DNA from: Lachnospiraceae bacterium
GTDB taxonomy: Bacteria; Bacillota; Clostridia; Lachnospirales; Lachnospiraceae
Direction: 5' to 3'
Assembly (NCBI GenBank): GCA_030524525.1
Contig: JAUNGI010000021.1
Location: 1 to 42,570, forward strand
DNA length: 42,570 nucleotides
Within the stretch, counting starts at the first letter, position 1; the number at the start of each line of letters is the position of its first letter. Both the position numbers and the translations under genes were made by a program. Of this stretch, positions 34,776-42,555 are shown one piece after another. Below the pieces are notes generated by a model. It did no database searches and was not told where the DNA came from. It was given only the letters and a program-made list of their open reading frames with translations.

Positions 34776-35467
34776 TCGCTACGATGCTGCAAAACCCTCA
34801 TATTTCCGAGTATCTGCTCTCGCTTGAGCCGGATCTGCCGGAGTATCTGGAGGAGCTTCGGGAAACGGCGGAGGCGGCGCAGGTCCCCATCATCCGCCGG
34901 GAGGCGCAGGCGCTGCTTCGGTTTCTGGTCGATCTGCGCCGGCCGGAACATATTCTGGAGGTCGGGACGGCGGTGGGTTTTTCCGCCTGCTATCTGAGCG
35001 AGCTGGCGCCCCGGGCGTCCATCACGACCATCGAGAAGGTGCCCGCCAAGATCGCGGAGGCAAAGAAAAACTTTGCCCGCTTCGGAAAAGAGCGGATCCG
35101 TCTGCTCGAAGGAGACGCGGCGGACGTCCTGCGGGAGCTTTCTGCCCGGAAGCAGGTCTATGATTTTGTGTTTCTGGACGCGGCCAAGGCGCAGTACGGC
35201 GTCTACCTTCCGTATCTGTTCTCCATGCTTGCGGAGGGCGGTCTGCTGATCACGGACAACGTGCTTCAGGAGGGCAGTTTGGCGGATTCCAAATTTACGG
35301 TGACCCGCAGAAACCGCACGATCCATATGCGTATGCGGGAGTACGTGGGGCAGCTGTTCGCATGGGACGGTCTGACCTCCGTGCTGCTTCCGGTTGGGGA
35401 CGGCATGGCGCTTTCGGTCAGAAGGACAAAGGAACGGGAAAACGGTGAAAAACGGAATGAAGAATAG
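34772..35467 (+). CDS. trmR: O-methyltransferase, probable tRNA 5-hydroxyuridine methyltransferase TrmR
   Basis: 231 residues. A helical N-terminus (MLQNPHISEYLLSLEPDL) and a Rossmann domain with motif I HILEVGTAVGFSACYL, the TTIEKVPAK segment and metal-binding FVFLDAAKAQYG, then LITDNVLQEG: the catechol-O-methyltransferase-like pattern. TrmR of Bacillus subtilis makes 5-methoxyuridine at U34 of tRNA from hydroxyuridine. The start overlaps the previous stop as ATGA, and the trhP-type U32 gene follows directly, which supports this assignment over a generic O-methyltransferase. Confidence 0.87.
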   Translation: MIATMLQNPHISEYLLSLEPDLPEYLEELRETAEAAQVPIIRREAQALLRFLVDLRRPEHILEVGTAVGFSACYLSELAPRASITTIEKVPAKIAEAKKNFARFGKERIRLLEGDAADVLRELSARKQVYDFVFLDAAKAQYGVYLPYLFSMLAEGGLLITDNVLQEGSLADSKFTVTRRNRTIHMRMREYVGQLFAWDGLTSVLLPVGDGMALSVRRTKERENGEKRNEE

Positions 35468-36689
35468 AAAAAAGCCGGAGCTGCTGATCCCGGCGGGCAG
35501 TCTGGAGGTCTTAAAGGTCGCCGTTCGGTTCGGCGCCGACGCCGTGTACGTTGGCGGAGAGCTGTACGGGCTTCGCGCGAAGGCGAGGAATTTTTCCAAA
35601 GAGGACATGCGGGAGGGGATCGCCTTTGCGCATGCGCACGGGAAAAAGCTGTATGTGACCGCCAACATTACGGCGCACAATCGGGATATTCCGGGCATCC
35701 GCGAATACTTTTCGGAGCTGTCGGAGCTGGGGCCGGACGCGCTGATCATCTCCGATCCCGGCGTGTTCCTGCTTGCGCGGGAGATCTGCCCGGAGATCCC
35801 GGTGCACATAAGCACGCAGGCAAACAACGTCAACTATATGACGTATCGCTTTTGGCGGGAGCAGGGAGCCGTTCGGGTCGTAAGCGGACGCGAGCTGTCG
35901 CTTGCGGAGATCGCCGAGCTGCGGGAGAACATTCCCCCGGAGCTGGAGATCGAGACCTTCGTTCACGGCGCGATGTGCATCTCCTACAGCGGAAGGTGTC
36001 TGCTCTCCAACTATATGACCGGACGGGACGCGAATCAGGGCGCCTGCACGCATCCGTGCCGCTGGAAGTATTATCTGATGGAGGAGAGCCGTCCCGGAGA
36101 ATTTTTCCCGGTGGAGGAAAACGAGAGGGGAGCGTATATATTCAACTCCAAGGATCTGTGCATGATCTCGCATATCCCCGATCTTGTGAACGCCGGGATC
36201 GACAGCTTTAAGATTGAGGGGCGTATGAAGACCGCGCTCTATGTGGCGGTGGTGGCGAGGACCTACCGGAAGGCTTTGGACGATTTTTTCGAATCCCCGG
36301 AGCGATACGAGGAAAATCTTCCGTGGTATCGGGAGGAGATCGGCAAATGCACCTATCGGAGCTACACGACCGGCTTCTTTTACGGAAGGCCGGGGGCGGA
36401 CGCGCAGGTCTATGAGGACAATTTTTATAATAAAGAATACGTTTATCTGGGACTGGTTTCGGAGACCTCGGACGGCTTTGCCTGTATCGAGCAGCGCAAC
36501 AAGTTCTCGGTCGGCGAGGAGATCGAGCTGATGCGGGCGGACGGAACGAATCTGGCGGCTTCGGTGCTTGCCATGCGCAGCGCCGAGGGCGAGGAGATCG
36601 AAAGCTGTCCGCATCCGAAGCAGAAGATTTTTGTAAGGCTTTCCGCGGATGCGCAGCCGTACGATATCCTGAGAAAAAAAGGCTCCTGA
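35457..36689 (+). CDS. trhP: U32 family protein, probable tRNA hydroxylation protein TrhP
   Basis: 410 residues. It starts KPELLIPAGSLEVLKVAVRFGADAVYVGG, as in all U32 proteins. The U32 signature reads ETFVHGAMCISYSGRCLLS, and Cys174, Cys181, Cys197 and Cys201 form a likely iron-sulfur site. TrhP makes 5-hydroxyuridine at tRNA U34, using prephenate in the known systems, and TrmR then methylates it. Bacillus subtilis has two U32 genes after trmR; here there is one. It begins with ATG at 35457, overlapping trmR by 11 bases; an in-frame GTG at 35445 is possible. Confidence 0.87.
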   Translation: MKNRKKPELLIPAGSLEVLKVAVRFGADAVYVGGELYGLRAKARNFSKEDMREGIAFAHAHGKKLYVTANITAHNRDIPGIREYFSELSELGPDALIISDPGVFLLAREICPEIPVHISTQANNVNYMTYRFWREQGAVRVVSGRELSLAEIAELRENIPPELEIETFVHGAMCISYSGRCLLSNYMTGRDANQGACTHPCRWKYYLMEESRPGEFFPVEENERGAYIFNSKDLCMISHIPDLVNAGIDSFKIEGRMKTALYVAVVARTYRKALDDFFESPERYEENLPWYREEIGKCTYRSYTTGFFYGRPGADAQVYEDNFYNKEYVYLGLVSETSDGFACIEQRNKFSVGEEIELMRADGTNLAASVLAMRSAEGEEIESCPHPKQKIFVRLSADAQPYDILRKKGS

Positions 36690-36696
36690 TGGAAAA

Positions 36697-36725
36697 GCAA
36701 TTTTTCTGTCCGATTCGCATAATCT
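36697..36725 (+). promoter_or_regulatory. Possible sigma-E-type promoter before sigK
   Basis: GCAATTT (36697-36703) matches five of seven positions of the sporulation sigma-E -35 consensus (KMATATT). After 14 bases CATAATCT (36718-36725) matches six of eight positions of CATACANT. The spacing is in the accepted range and the predicted start leaves about 20 bases to the GTG. In Bacillus subtilis sigK is transcribed by sigma-E. The call rests on a short, degenerate match. Confidence 0.4.
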
Positions 36726-36752
36726 GTTACATCTTGGAATCTGGAGTCTTGT

Positions 36753-37391
36753 GTGAAAGCATTCCCAAAACCTCTGGCAGCCGAGGAGGAGGCAACCGTC
36801 ATTGCCGACTTTCGAGCCGGGGACCCGAAGGCGCGGGACATCCTGATACGGCATAATTTGCGTCTTGTAGCGCACATTGCGAAAAAATACGGATTTCCCG
36901 AAAGGGATATGGAGGACTATCTGTCCATCGGAATCATCGGGCTGATCAAAGCGATCGACACCTTCGACGACGCCAAGGGGATCCGCCTTGCGACCTATGC
37001 GTCCCGATGCATCGAGAACGAGATCCTGATGGCGATCCGGGGAAACAAAAAGCAGAGTCGGGAAGTGTATCTGAACGATTCGATCAGTAATGATAAAGAG
37101 GGAAAAGAAATTCATCTGCTGGACATTATGGAGGAGCCGCAGGAGGATCTGAGCGAGCGCTTTGTATTGGCGGACGACATCCGGGCGCTTCGCGAGGCGA
37201 TGGAGGAACAGCTTTCGCCGAGGGAGCTGGAGATCCTTCAGCTTCGCTACGGATTTTCCACCGGAAGGGAATGTACCCAGCGGGAGGTCGCCGGCCGATT
37301 TGGCATCAGCAGAAGCTACGTCAGCCGGATCGAAAAAAAAGCGATTGCGAAGCTGCGCAGCGCATTGGAAGAAAGGAATCGGAAAACATGA
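36753..37391 (+). CDS. sigK: RNA polymerase sporulation sigma factor, SigK type, without pro-sequence
   Basis: 212 residues. Late mother-cell sigma factor. Region 2 contains RHNLRLVAHIAKKYG, YLSIGIIGLIKAIDTFD and IRLATYASRCIENEILMAIR. The SigK-like block NDSISNDKEGKEIHLLDIM follows, and region 4 ends QREVAGRFGISRSYVSRIEKKAIAKL. The first residues (KAFPKPLAAEEE) align with the start of mature SigK, so the membrane-binding pro-sequence of Bacillus is missing. An in-frame TAA at 36720-36722 excludes a longer version with an upstream start. The start is GTG, six bases after GGAG. The gene is uninterrupted, with no skin-type element. Its stop overlaps the next ATG as ATGA. SigE is a less likely alternative. 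Confidence 0.85.
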   Translation: MKAFPKPLAAEEEATVIADFRAGDPKARDILIRHNLRLVAHIAKKYGFPERDMEDYLSIGIIGLIKAIDTFDDAKGIRLATYASRCIENEILMAIRGNKKQSREVYLNDSISNDKEGKEIHLLDIMEEPQEDLSERFVLADDIRALREAMEEQLSPRELEILQLRYGFSTGRECTQREVAGRFGISRSYVSRIEKKAIAKLRSALEERNRKT

Positions 37392-38185
37392 GAAGATTAG
37401 GAAAGACGGTCGTTCCGCTGCTGCTGATTCTTGTTCTGGCAGTCGGATGCCAGCAGAACGGGAGCGGGAAAAACGAGGCGACACAGCCCGCCGGGATCAC
37501 GATCCTGCCGACGCATACGCCGACCCCATGGGCGACGAAGGAGCCGGCGGTTCATCCGGTCACGGCGGATTCCTATCTGCTTGCGCCGCAGCTTTCCGGA
37601 AGCTACGAAGCGATTTGGGACGCTTACGAGGCGATCCCTTTGGAAACCGTGGTCAGGGGAAAGGGAAGCACGAAGGCGTCCTATAAGTTTGTCTGGGCGG
37701 AGGATACCGTTTATGTACAGGTGCACGTTACCGACGCGACGCCCGACGTTTCCGGCTCCGATTATCTGAAAAAGGATTCGGTCGTTTTTTATCTGAATGA
37801 AAACGGCGAAAAAAATGAAGTCTATTCCATTGGGGACTCTTACTGCGCGGTAGACCGCGACGGGACGCTCTATCTCGGCACGGGCTGCGACGGGGACCGG
37901 TTCCGGGCGGTCTGCTACGAGGAGCTGGATGAGAACGGAGAGAGCGTCGGCTATTACGCGGAGGCGGCGCTTCCGCTGCTCACCGTTCGCGGGAAGGACG
38001 GTTTGACCATCGGCTTTGACGTGCGCGTAAACGACGCGCAGGACGGAAGGCTGGCGTACGCGCTGCAATGGTCCGACGGCAGCTCGCATACCGACGTGAA
38101 TCTGCACGGCGTGGGGCTGCTGACCTTTGGGACGGCGGAAGAAAACGAAGGAGAGGGCGAGGAAAGCGATGAAAGCGAAGAATAG
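37388..38185 (+). CDS. Lipoprotein with a CBM9-type carbohydrate-binding module
   Basis: 265 residues. A lipoprotein signal peptide with lipobox ending LAVGC puts the lipid-anchored cysteine at Cys21. A short Thr/Pro-rich spacer (about 38-55) leads to a CBM9/DOMON-like beta-sandwich (about 60-250) with YKFVWAEDTVYVQVHVTDATPDV, KKDSVVFYLNENG and IGFDVRVNDAQDG. CBM9 modules bind ends of sugar chains; no catalytic domain is present. It should be anchored outside the cytoplasmic membrane. Its ATG overlaps the sigK stop by four bases, so translation is coupled, and the next gene overlaps its end by 17 bases. It is homologous to that next gene's C-terminal half. Its role is unknown. Confidence 0.82.
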   Translation: MRRLGKTVVPLLLILVLAVGCQQNGSGKNEATQPAGITILPTHTPTPWATKEPAVHPVTADSYLLAPQLSGSYEAIWDAYEAIPLETVVRGKGSTKASYKFVWAEDTVYVQVHVTDATPDVSGSDYLKKDSVVFYLNENGEKNEVYSIGDSYCAVDRDGTLYLGTGCDGDRFRAVCYEELDENGESVGYYAEAALPLLTVRGKDGLTIGFDVRVNDAQDGRLAYALQWSDGSSHTDVNLHGVGLLTFGTAEENEGEGEESDESEE

Positions 38186-39200
38186 ATCAAACCGGATTTC
38201 TTTTTATCTTGTGCTGCTGGTCGGGATGCTGCTTGCCGCCGTTCTGCTCCAGACGACTGCGCGGAAGGCGTTTGCGGACCCGGAGGAGGGAGAGCCGTCG
38301 CCGACTGCGGAGGCGACTCCGACGCCGGAGCCGACGCCCACCGAGGAACCGCTGCCGACGGCTGCGCCCACCGAGGAAGCCACGCCCACGCCGACGCCCG
38401 AAGAGGAGGTCCCGACGACTGCGCCCGATCCGACCGCCGCGCCCACGGAGGGCGTGACGCCGACGCCTGCGGACGAAACGCCGACGCCGGTTCCGAGCGT
38501 AACGCAGGGTCCAAAGCCGACGAACGGTCCGACGGCTACGCCGACGCCCACCGTGGAAGCCACGCCCACGCCGACTCCCTATGCCATTGTCATTCCGCCG
38601 GACAAGGAAACGCATTACAACGTTAAGGAAACGAAAAAAGCCGCCAACGTATCGGCGCTTCCGGCGGTGAACGTGGACGGAGCCGCAGAGGAGCTTTGGA
38701 GCTGGTATTCGCCCGTGGCGCTGGAAAATACGGCGTGGGGAGAATCCGGCGCGTCCGGTTCGTTTCAGATCCTTTGGACAAAAAGCACGCTGTATGTTCT
38801 TGTTCGTGTGACGGATACTACCTACGACGTTTCTTCGGAGCTGTTTTCCCGAAAGGACTGCGTCGAGGTGTTCCTGAATGAGAACGGAACGCTTCCCGCG
38901 GAATACGGGGCGGGAGATCAGCACTATCTGGTGTCCCGAAAGGGAGAAATCAAGTACGGCAGCGGCGGCGATGAAGCCGGCTTTCGCGCGGCGGTTTCCG
39001 AGACCGAGGACGGCTATCTTGTGGAGATGGCGATCCCGTTCCAGACGATTCAGGCGTCGCAGGGGACGGTGATCGGCTTCGACGTGCGGATCAACGATTC
39101 GCAGGGGAAGGGAAACCGGGATTATATGATGCAGTGGAGCGACACCTCCATGCGGACCCATGTGGATCTGTCGCAGATCGGGACGATAACGCTGCGGTAG
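38169..39200 (+). CDS. Exported protein with Pro/Thr-rich linker and CBM9-type module
   Basis: 343 residues. The signal peptide has a hydrophobic core at about 11-28 and a likely cleavage after AFA near residue 37. A low-complexity stretch of about 100 residues made of PTPTPE/PTAAPTEE-like units resembles linkers of secreted glycan-binding proteins. The CBM9-type domain (about 160-343) has FQILWTKSTLYVLVRVTDTTYDV, RKDCVEVFLNENG and IGFDVRINDSQG and is clearly paralogous to the preceding lipoprotein. No lipobox, sortase signal or second membrane segment is seen, so it may be released or held by wall binding. The ATG at 38169 has GAGGAAA upstream. Function unknown. Confidence 0.82.
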   Translation: MKAKNRSNRISFYLVLLVGMLLAAVLLQTTARKAFADPEEGEPSPTAEATPTPEPTPTEEPLPTAAPTEEATPTPTPEEEVPTTAPDPTAAPTEGVTPTPADETPTPVPSVTQGPKPTNGPTATPTPTVEATPTPTPYAIVIPPDKETHYNVKETKKAANVSALPAVNVDGAAEELWSWYSPVALENTAWGESGASGSFQILWTKSTLYVLVRVTDTTYDVSSELFSRKDCVEVFLNENGTLPAEYGAGDQHYLVSRKGEIKYGSGGDEAGFRAAVSETEDGYLVEMAIPFQTIQASQGTVIGFDVRINDSQGKGNRDYMMQWSDTSMRTHVDLSQIGTITLR

Positions 39201-39218
39201 CCGAGAGGAAAGGAAAGC

Positions 39219-40763
39219 ATGATCAGTTTATTGAGTCCGGACAAGCCTTTGTCCTATAAAGAGGTTGCGAGTCTGTCAAAGCCGGAATTTATGGAAGATC
39301 TGAATTTGGACTATCTGATCGACCGTATCGTGACGCAGCGGGAGGAGCCGGAGCTCCGTCCGTATTTTTACTGGCTCTCCCCGGATTTTGAAACGAGCCG
39401 TTACCGGCAGGAGGTGTGTCAGGATCTGCGCGATCCGGCCATCCGCGAGACCCTGTCCGAGCTGATCGCGGGCATTTCGACCGCAGTGCGGTATTTGCAG
39501 TATTCGGAAACGGTTTCGGCGTCGGCGCAGAAGTGGAAATGGCGGCTGGACGCGATCCTCACCTATTATCAGGCGATGGAGGATATGTGCGCCCGCTTTA
39601 ACGCGAACCCGCCGAAAGCCAAGGCGTTCTATGCGCTTCACGAGCGCTTTTTTGAGGTTCTCAGCACGCAGGAGGTGCAGAAGCTGCGCGCCAAGTCCCA
39701 GAGCCTGAATCAGGAATTCCTGTCGATGCGGTACCATATTACGATCAACAAGGATCGCGCCACATTTACGTTTCAGTACGACGATACCGATTACTGCTTC
39801 CCCATCCGGAACGCGTTCGAACACGGCAATGCGGATCCGGCTCCGGTCTACTTTGAAGGAAGCCCTTTTTCCTCCGGGATGGAGATCTCACCGCTGGAGG
39901 AATTTGTTCTGAATCAGTTTTATAAAAAGAACCGTGTCCTTTTCCGCGATCTGGAGACCTTCTGCGGCATCCGGCGGGAGATCGTCACGCAGGAAACGCT
40001 GGATATCATTCGGGAGATCCGCTTTTATCTGGCGGTCACGGAATTTGAGGAGCAGCTTGAGGAAAAGGGCTTTCCGTTTACCGTGCCCCTGCTCGTGAAG
40101 GACAAGGAGCTTTATCTTGACGACTGCTACGATGTGGCGCTTGCCGTCCATCATGCGGAGATCAAAAAAGAAGTCGTTTTCAACGACATTATGAAAGCCA
40201 ATTTTGAAAAGGCTATCATTGTAACAGGCCCCAATCAGGGCGGAAAGACAACTCTTGCCAGAGCGTTCGGACAAGCTTTTTATTTGGGAATGATGGGCTT
40301 TCGAGTGCCCGGACGCCTGGCAAAGCTGCCATTCGTCAATCAAATATATACGCTGTTCTCCTGTGAGAACGTCGGGCTTAATGTGGAAAGCAGGCTCCAT
40401 ACGGAGCTGCAGCGCATTCGGACGATGTTGGAGGAGATCGGAAACCGCAGTATCGTCATCATGAACGAGCTGTTTACGTCTGCGCCCACAATGGACGCGC
40501 TCTCGATGAGCCGGGCTTTATTGCAGACGCTTTTGAAGGGCGCGCACGCGATCTGCTTCTGCGTGACCCATACCTATGAGCTGGCGTGCGACTCCGAAGA
40601 TTATGTCAGCCTTGTGGCGACGGTCGTGGAGGACGGGACCTTCCGAAGGACCTTCCGCATCGTCCGCAAGGAAGCGAACGGGATCGCGTTCGCCAATTCG
40701 ATCGCCGACAAATATAAGCTGAATTACAGCCATATCAATTACCGGATTCAGAAGAACGGATAA
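39219..40763 (+). CDS. MutS-related ATPase, first of a tandem pair
   Basis: 514 residues. The C-terminal third is a MutS-type ABC ATPase: Walker A GPNQGGKTT (337-345), Walker B region IVIMNELFTSA with Glu417 preceded by Asn instead of Asp, and the H-loop THTYELA. The upstream part is helical, like MutS core/lever domains, but there is no N-terminal mismatch-binding domain, clamp signature or MutS2 Smr domain, so it is neither MutS1 nor MutS2. No signal peptide: cytoplasmic. It follows the CBM9 gene by 18 bases and precedes its paralogue by 11. ATP-driven work on branched DNA, or another role, is possible; the function is unknown. Confidence 0.83.
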   Translation: MISLLSPDKPLSYKEVASLSKPEFMEDLNLDYLIDRIVTQREEPELRPYFYWLSPDFETSRYRQEVCQDLRDPAIRETLSELIAGISTAVRYLQYSETVSASAQKWKWRLDAILTYYQAMEDMCARFNANPPKAKAFYALHERFFEVLSTQEVQKLRAKSQSLNQEFLSMRYHITINKDRATFTFQYDDTDYCFPIRNAFEHGNADPAPVYFEGSPFSSGMEISPLEEFVLNQFYKKNRVLFRDLETFCGIRREIVTQETLDIIREIRFYLAVTEFEEQLEEKGFPFTVPLLVKDKELYLDDCYDVALAVHHAEIKKEVVFNDIMKANFEKAIIVTGPNQGGKTTLARAFGQAFYLGMMGFRVPGRLAKLPFVNQIYTLFSCENVGLNVESRLHTELQRIRTMLEEIGNRSIVIMNELFTSAPTMDALSMSRALLQTLLKGAHAICFCVTHTYELACDSEDYVSLVATVVEDGTFRRTFRIVRKEANGIAFANSIADKYKLNYSHINYRIQKNG

Positions 40764-40774
40764 CGAGGAACAGG

Positions 40775-42307
40775 ATGAAAGTATATTTGTTAAATCCAAA
40801 AGACAGGAACAGCTATGAGGATATCGCGCCGTTTCGCAGCGATCTGTTCGACGACTTTCAGCTCGATCCGATCCTGCAGGTCATGGCGAAGCACGACCGG
40901 TTCGTCTATCAGGCGTGCCGGCGGATCCTTCTGGAGCCTCTGACCGATACCGAGGTGATCCGGTACCGGCAGGAGGCGATCCGCGACGTGCTGGAGAACA
41001 AAAAGAGCATCCTCGACCTTTATGTAACGGTTGCCGAGGTCGTTACGGATCTGAGCAATTTTAAGGACCGAATGAAAAAGCGCGGCAATCCGTCGGCTGC
41101 CATTCGGGTGATCGACTCCATCGAGATGCTGGATATCCTTGCGCTCGGCTTGGAAAAGCTCAAGGCGGAGATCACGAATACTTACGGGCATTTTCACTCC
41201 GGAAATTTTCGGGAGTTTTACGATACTTTTTTGCAGGAATTTGATACGAATTTCATGCAGATGATCCATCAGAAGCGCCAGACGCTGCAGGCACTGCAGG
41301 TGGGCGGGGAAATCCAGATCAGCGCCCGGCTCGGCGCCGGCTTGAAGAGCGAGCGTTTTTTGGTGAACTCGGTTTCGGAATATCAGAGCAAGCACAAATT
41401 TGACAAGATAGAATCGCTGTTTTCCACGCTGATCAAAAAGGACGAGATCCGCATCAGCTTTGACGACCTGAAGCTCTCTGCGGATTGTAAAGAGCTGGAA
41501 AACGCCGGGCTTCTGCATATCTCCAATTATTTCGATTCCTTTTCCAAGACGATCCAGAGGCTGTTTGACAGCCTGCGGACGCAGCTTGCCTTTCTCTACG
41601 GCTGCGCCAATCTGCATACGCATATGTCGGGCATGACGTTTCCGATCTGCTTCCCGGAATTTGACAAGAAGCTGCAAAGTCCCATGGCGATCGGGCTGTA
41701 CGACCTGAGCCTTGCGGTCCAGACGCTTCGGATGCCGGTCGCCAACCAGCTTCCGGACGGGGAGGTGTCGCTGTATTTGATCACCGGAACCAATCAGGGC
41801 GGAAAGACCTCGTTCCTTCGGAGCGTGGGGATCGCGCAGCTCATGGCGCAGTGCGGTCTGTTCGTACCCGCAAAATCGCTGCGGACGGGGGTTTACCGCG
41901 GGATCTTTACGCATTTTATCCGCAACGAGGACATTACGATGACCAGCGGCAAGCTGGAGGAGGAACTGTCCCGACTGAGCAAGATCATCGACCATATCAA
42001 GCCGGGGGCTTTGATCCTGCTGAACGAATCCTTTGCCACAACGTCGGAGCGGGAGGGGGCAAACATTGCCGAGGAGATCGTCCGGGCGTTTTACGACAAC
42101 GGGATCACCTGTTTTTTTGTGACGCACATTTATGCGTTTGCGAAAAAGGCATACGAGGAAAAGTGGGAGCGCACACAGTTTTTACAGGCGGAGCGCTTGG
42201 AAGACGGGACGCGGACGTTCCGGATGCTGCCGGGGGAGCCGAGCAGCACGGGCTACGGAATGGAGCTGTACCGCCGAATGGTGGGCGAGCCCGAGCTTTT
42301 GGGGTAA
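40775..42307 (+). CDS. MutS-related ATPase, second of a tandem pair
   Basis: 510 residues, colinear with the preceding protein. Walker A is GTNQGGKTS (338-346), followed by the MutS-like QCGLFVPAKS segment. The Walker B region LILLNESFATTSEREG has Asn417-Glu418, and the H-loop is THIYAFA. The upstream half is helical without a mismatch-recognition domain. The near-identical placement of motifs shows an old tandem duplication, and the two proteins could form a heterodimer, as MutS-type ATPases act as dimers with composite sites. The gene ends the run and is followed after about 25 bases by tandem palindromic elements with terminators. Confidence 0.83.
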   Translation: MKVYLLNPKDRNSYEDIAPFRSDLFDDFQLDPILQVMAKHDRFVYQACRRILLEPLTDTEVIRYRQEAIRDVLENKKSILDLYVTVAEVVTDLSNFKDRMKKRGNPSAAIRVIDSIEMLDILALGLEKLKAEITNTYGHFHSGNFREFYDTFLQEFDTNFMQMIHQKRQTLQALQVGGEIQISARLGAGLKSERFLVNSVSEYQSKHKFDKIESLFSTLIKKDEIRISFDDLKLSADCKELENAGLLHISNYFDSFSKTIQRLFDSLRTQLAFLYGCANLHTHMSGMTFPICFPEFDKKLQSPMAIGLYDLSLAVQTLRMPVANQLPDGEVSLYLITGTNQGGKTSFLRSVGIAQLMAQCGLFVPAKSLRTGVYRGIFTHFIRNEDITMTSGKLEEELSRLSKIIDHIKPGALILLNESFATTSEREGANIAEEIVRAFYDNGITCFFVTHIYAFAKKAYEEKWERTQFLQAERLEDGTRTFRMLPGEPSSTGYGMELYRRMVGEPELLG

Positions 42308-42333
42308 CGCGAAGAACGAGTTTCCTCATAGAA

Positions 42334-42430
42334 GAACAAAGAATCTCGCTTGCGAGATTCTCCGCCTGCGGCGGGCTGCGCAGCGGCACCTTCCTCTCCG
42401 CCGCAGTGCGATCCCCGCGGAGCGTTTTTT
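42334..42430 (+). repeat. Dispersed palindromic element, copy C
   Basis: GAACAAA, then the perfect palindrome GAATCTCGCTTGCGAGATTC (42341-42360), then the hairpin CCGCC-TGC-GGCGG, then a GC-rich tail ending in a terminator hairpin and six T. It is located after the second MutS-like gene. Confidence 0.85.
42396..42430 (+). terminator. Terminator within element copy C
   Basis: CTCCGC (42396-42401) pairs with GCGGAG (42417-42422). CG and six T (42425-42430) follow. It is the first good terminator after the MutS-like pair and probably ends the sigK-cassette transcript. Confidence 0.75.
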
Positions 42431-42458
42431 GTTTCATAGGACGCATTTTCCTATGAAA

Positions 42459-42555
42459 GAACAAAGAATCTCGCTTGCGAGATTCTCCGCCTGAGGCGGG
42501 CTGCGCAGCGGCACCTTCCTCTCCGCCGCAGTGCGATCCCCGCGGAGCGTTTTTT
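42459..42555 (+). repeat. Dispersed palindromic element, copy D
   Basis: Same layout as copy C: the palindrome GAATCTCGCTTGCGAGATTC at 42466-42485, the second hairpin with one change in its loop (CCGCCTGAGGCGG), and the tail with terminator. Confidence 0.85.
42521..42555 (+). terminator. Terminator within element copy D
   Basis: CTCCGC (42521-42526) pairs with GCGGAG (42542-42547). Six T (42550-42555) follow. It duplicates the terminator 125 bases upstream. Confidence 0.7.

Noticed and set aside
38280-38590. Pro/Thr codon repeats as a non-coding minisatellite
   Set aside because: The reading frame is continuous through signal peptide, repeats and CBM9-type domain, so it is a protein linker.
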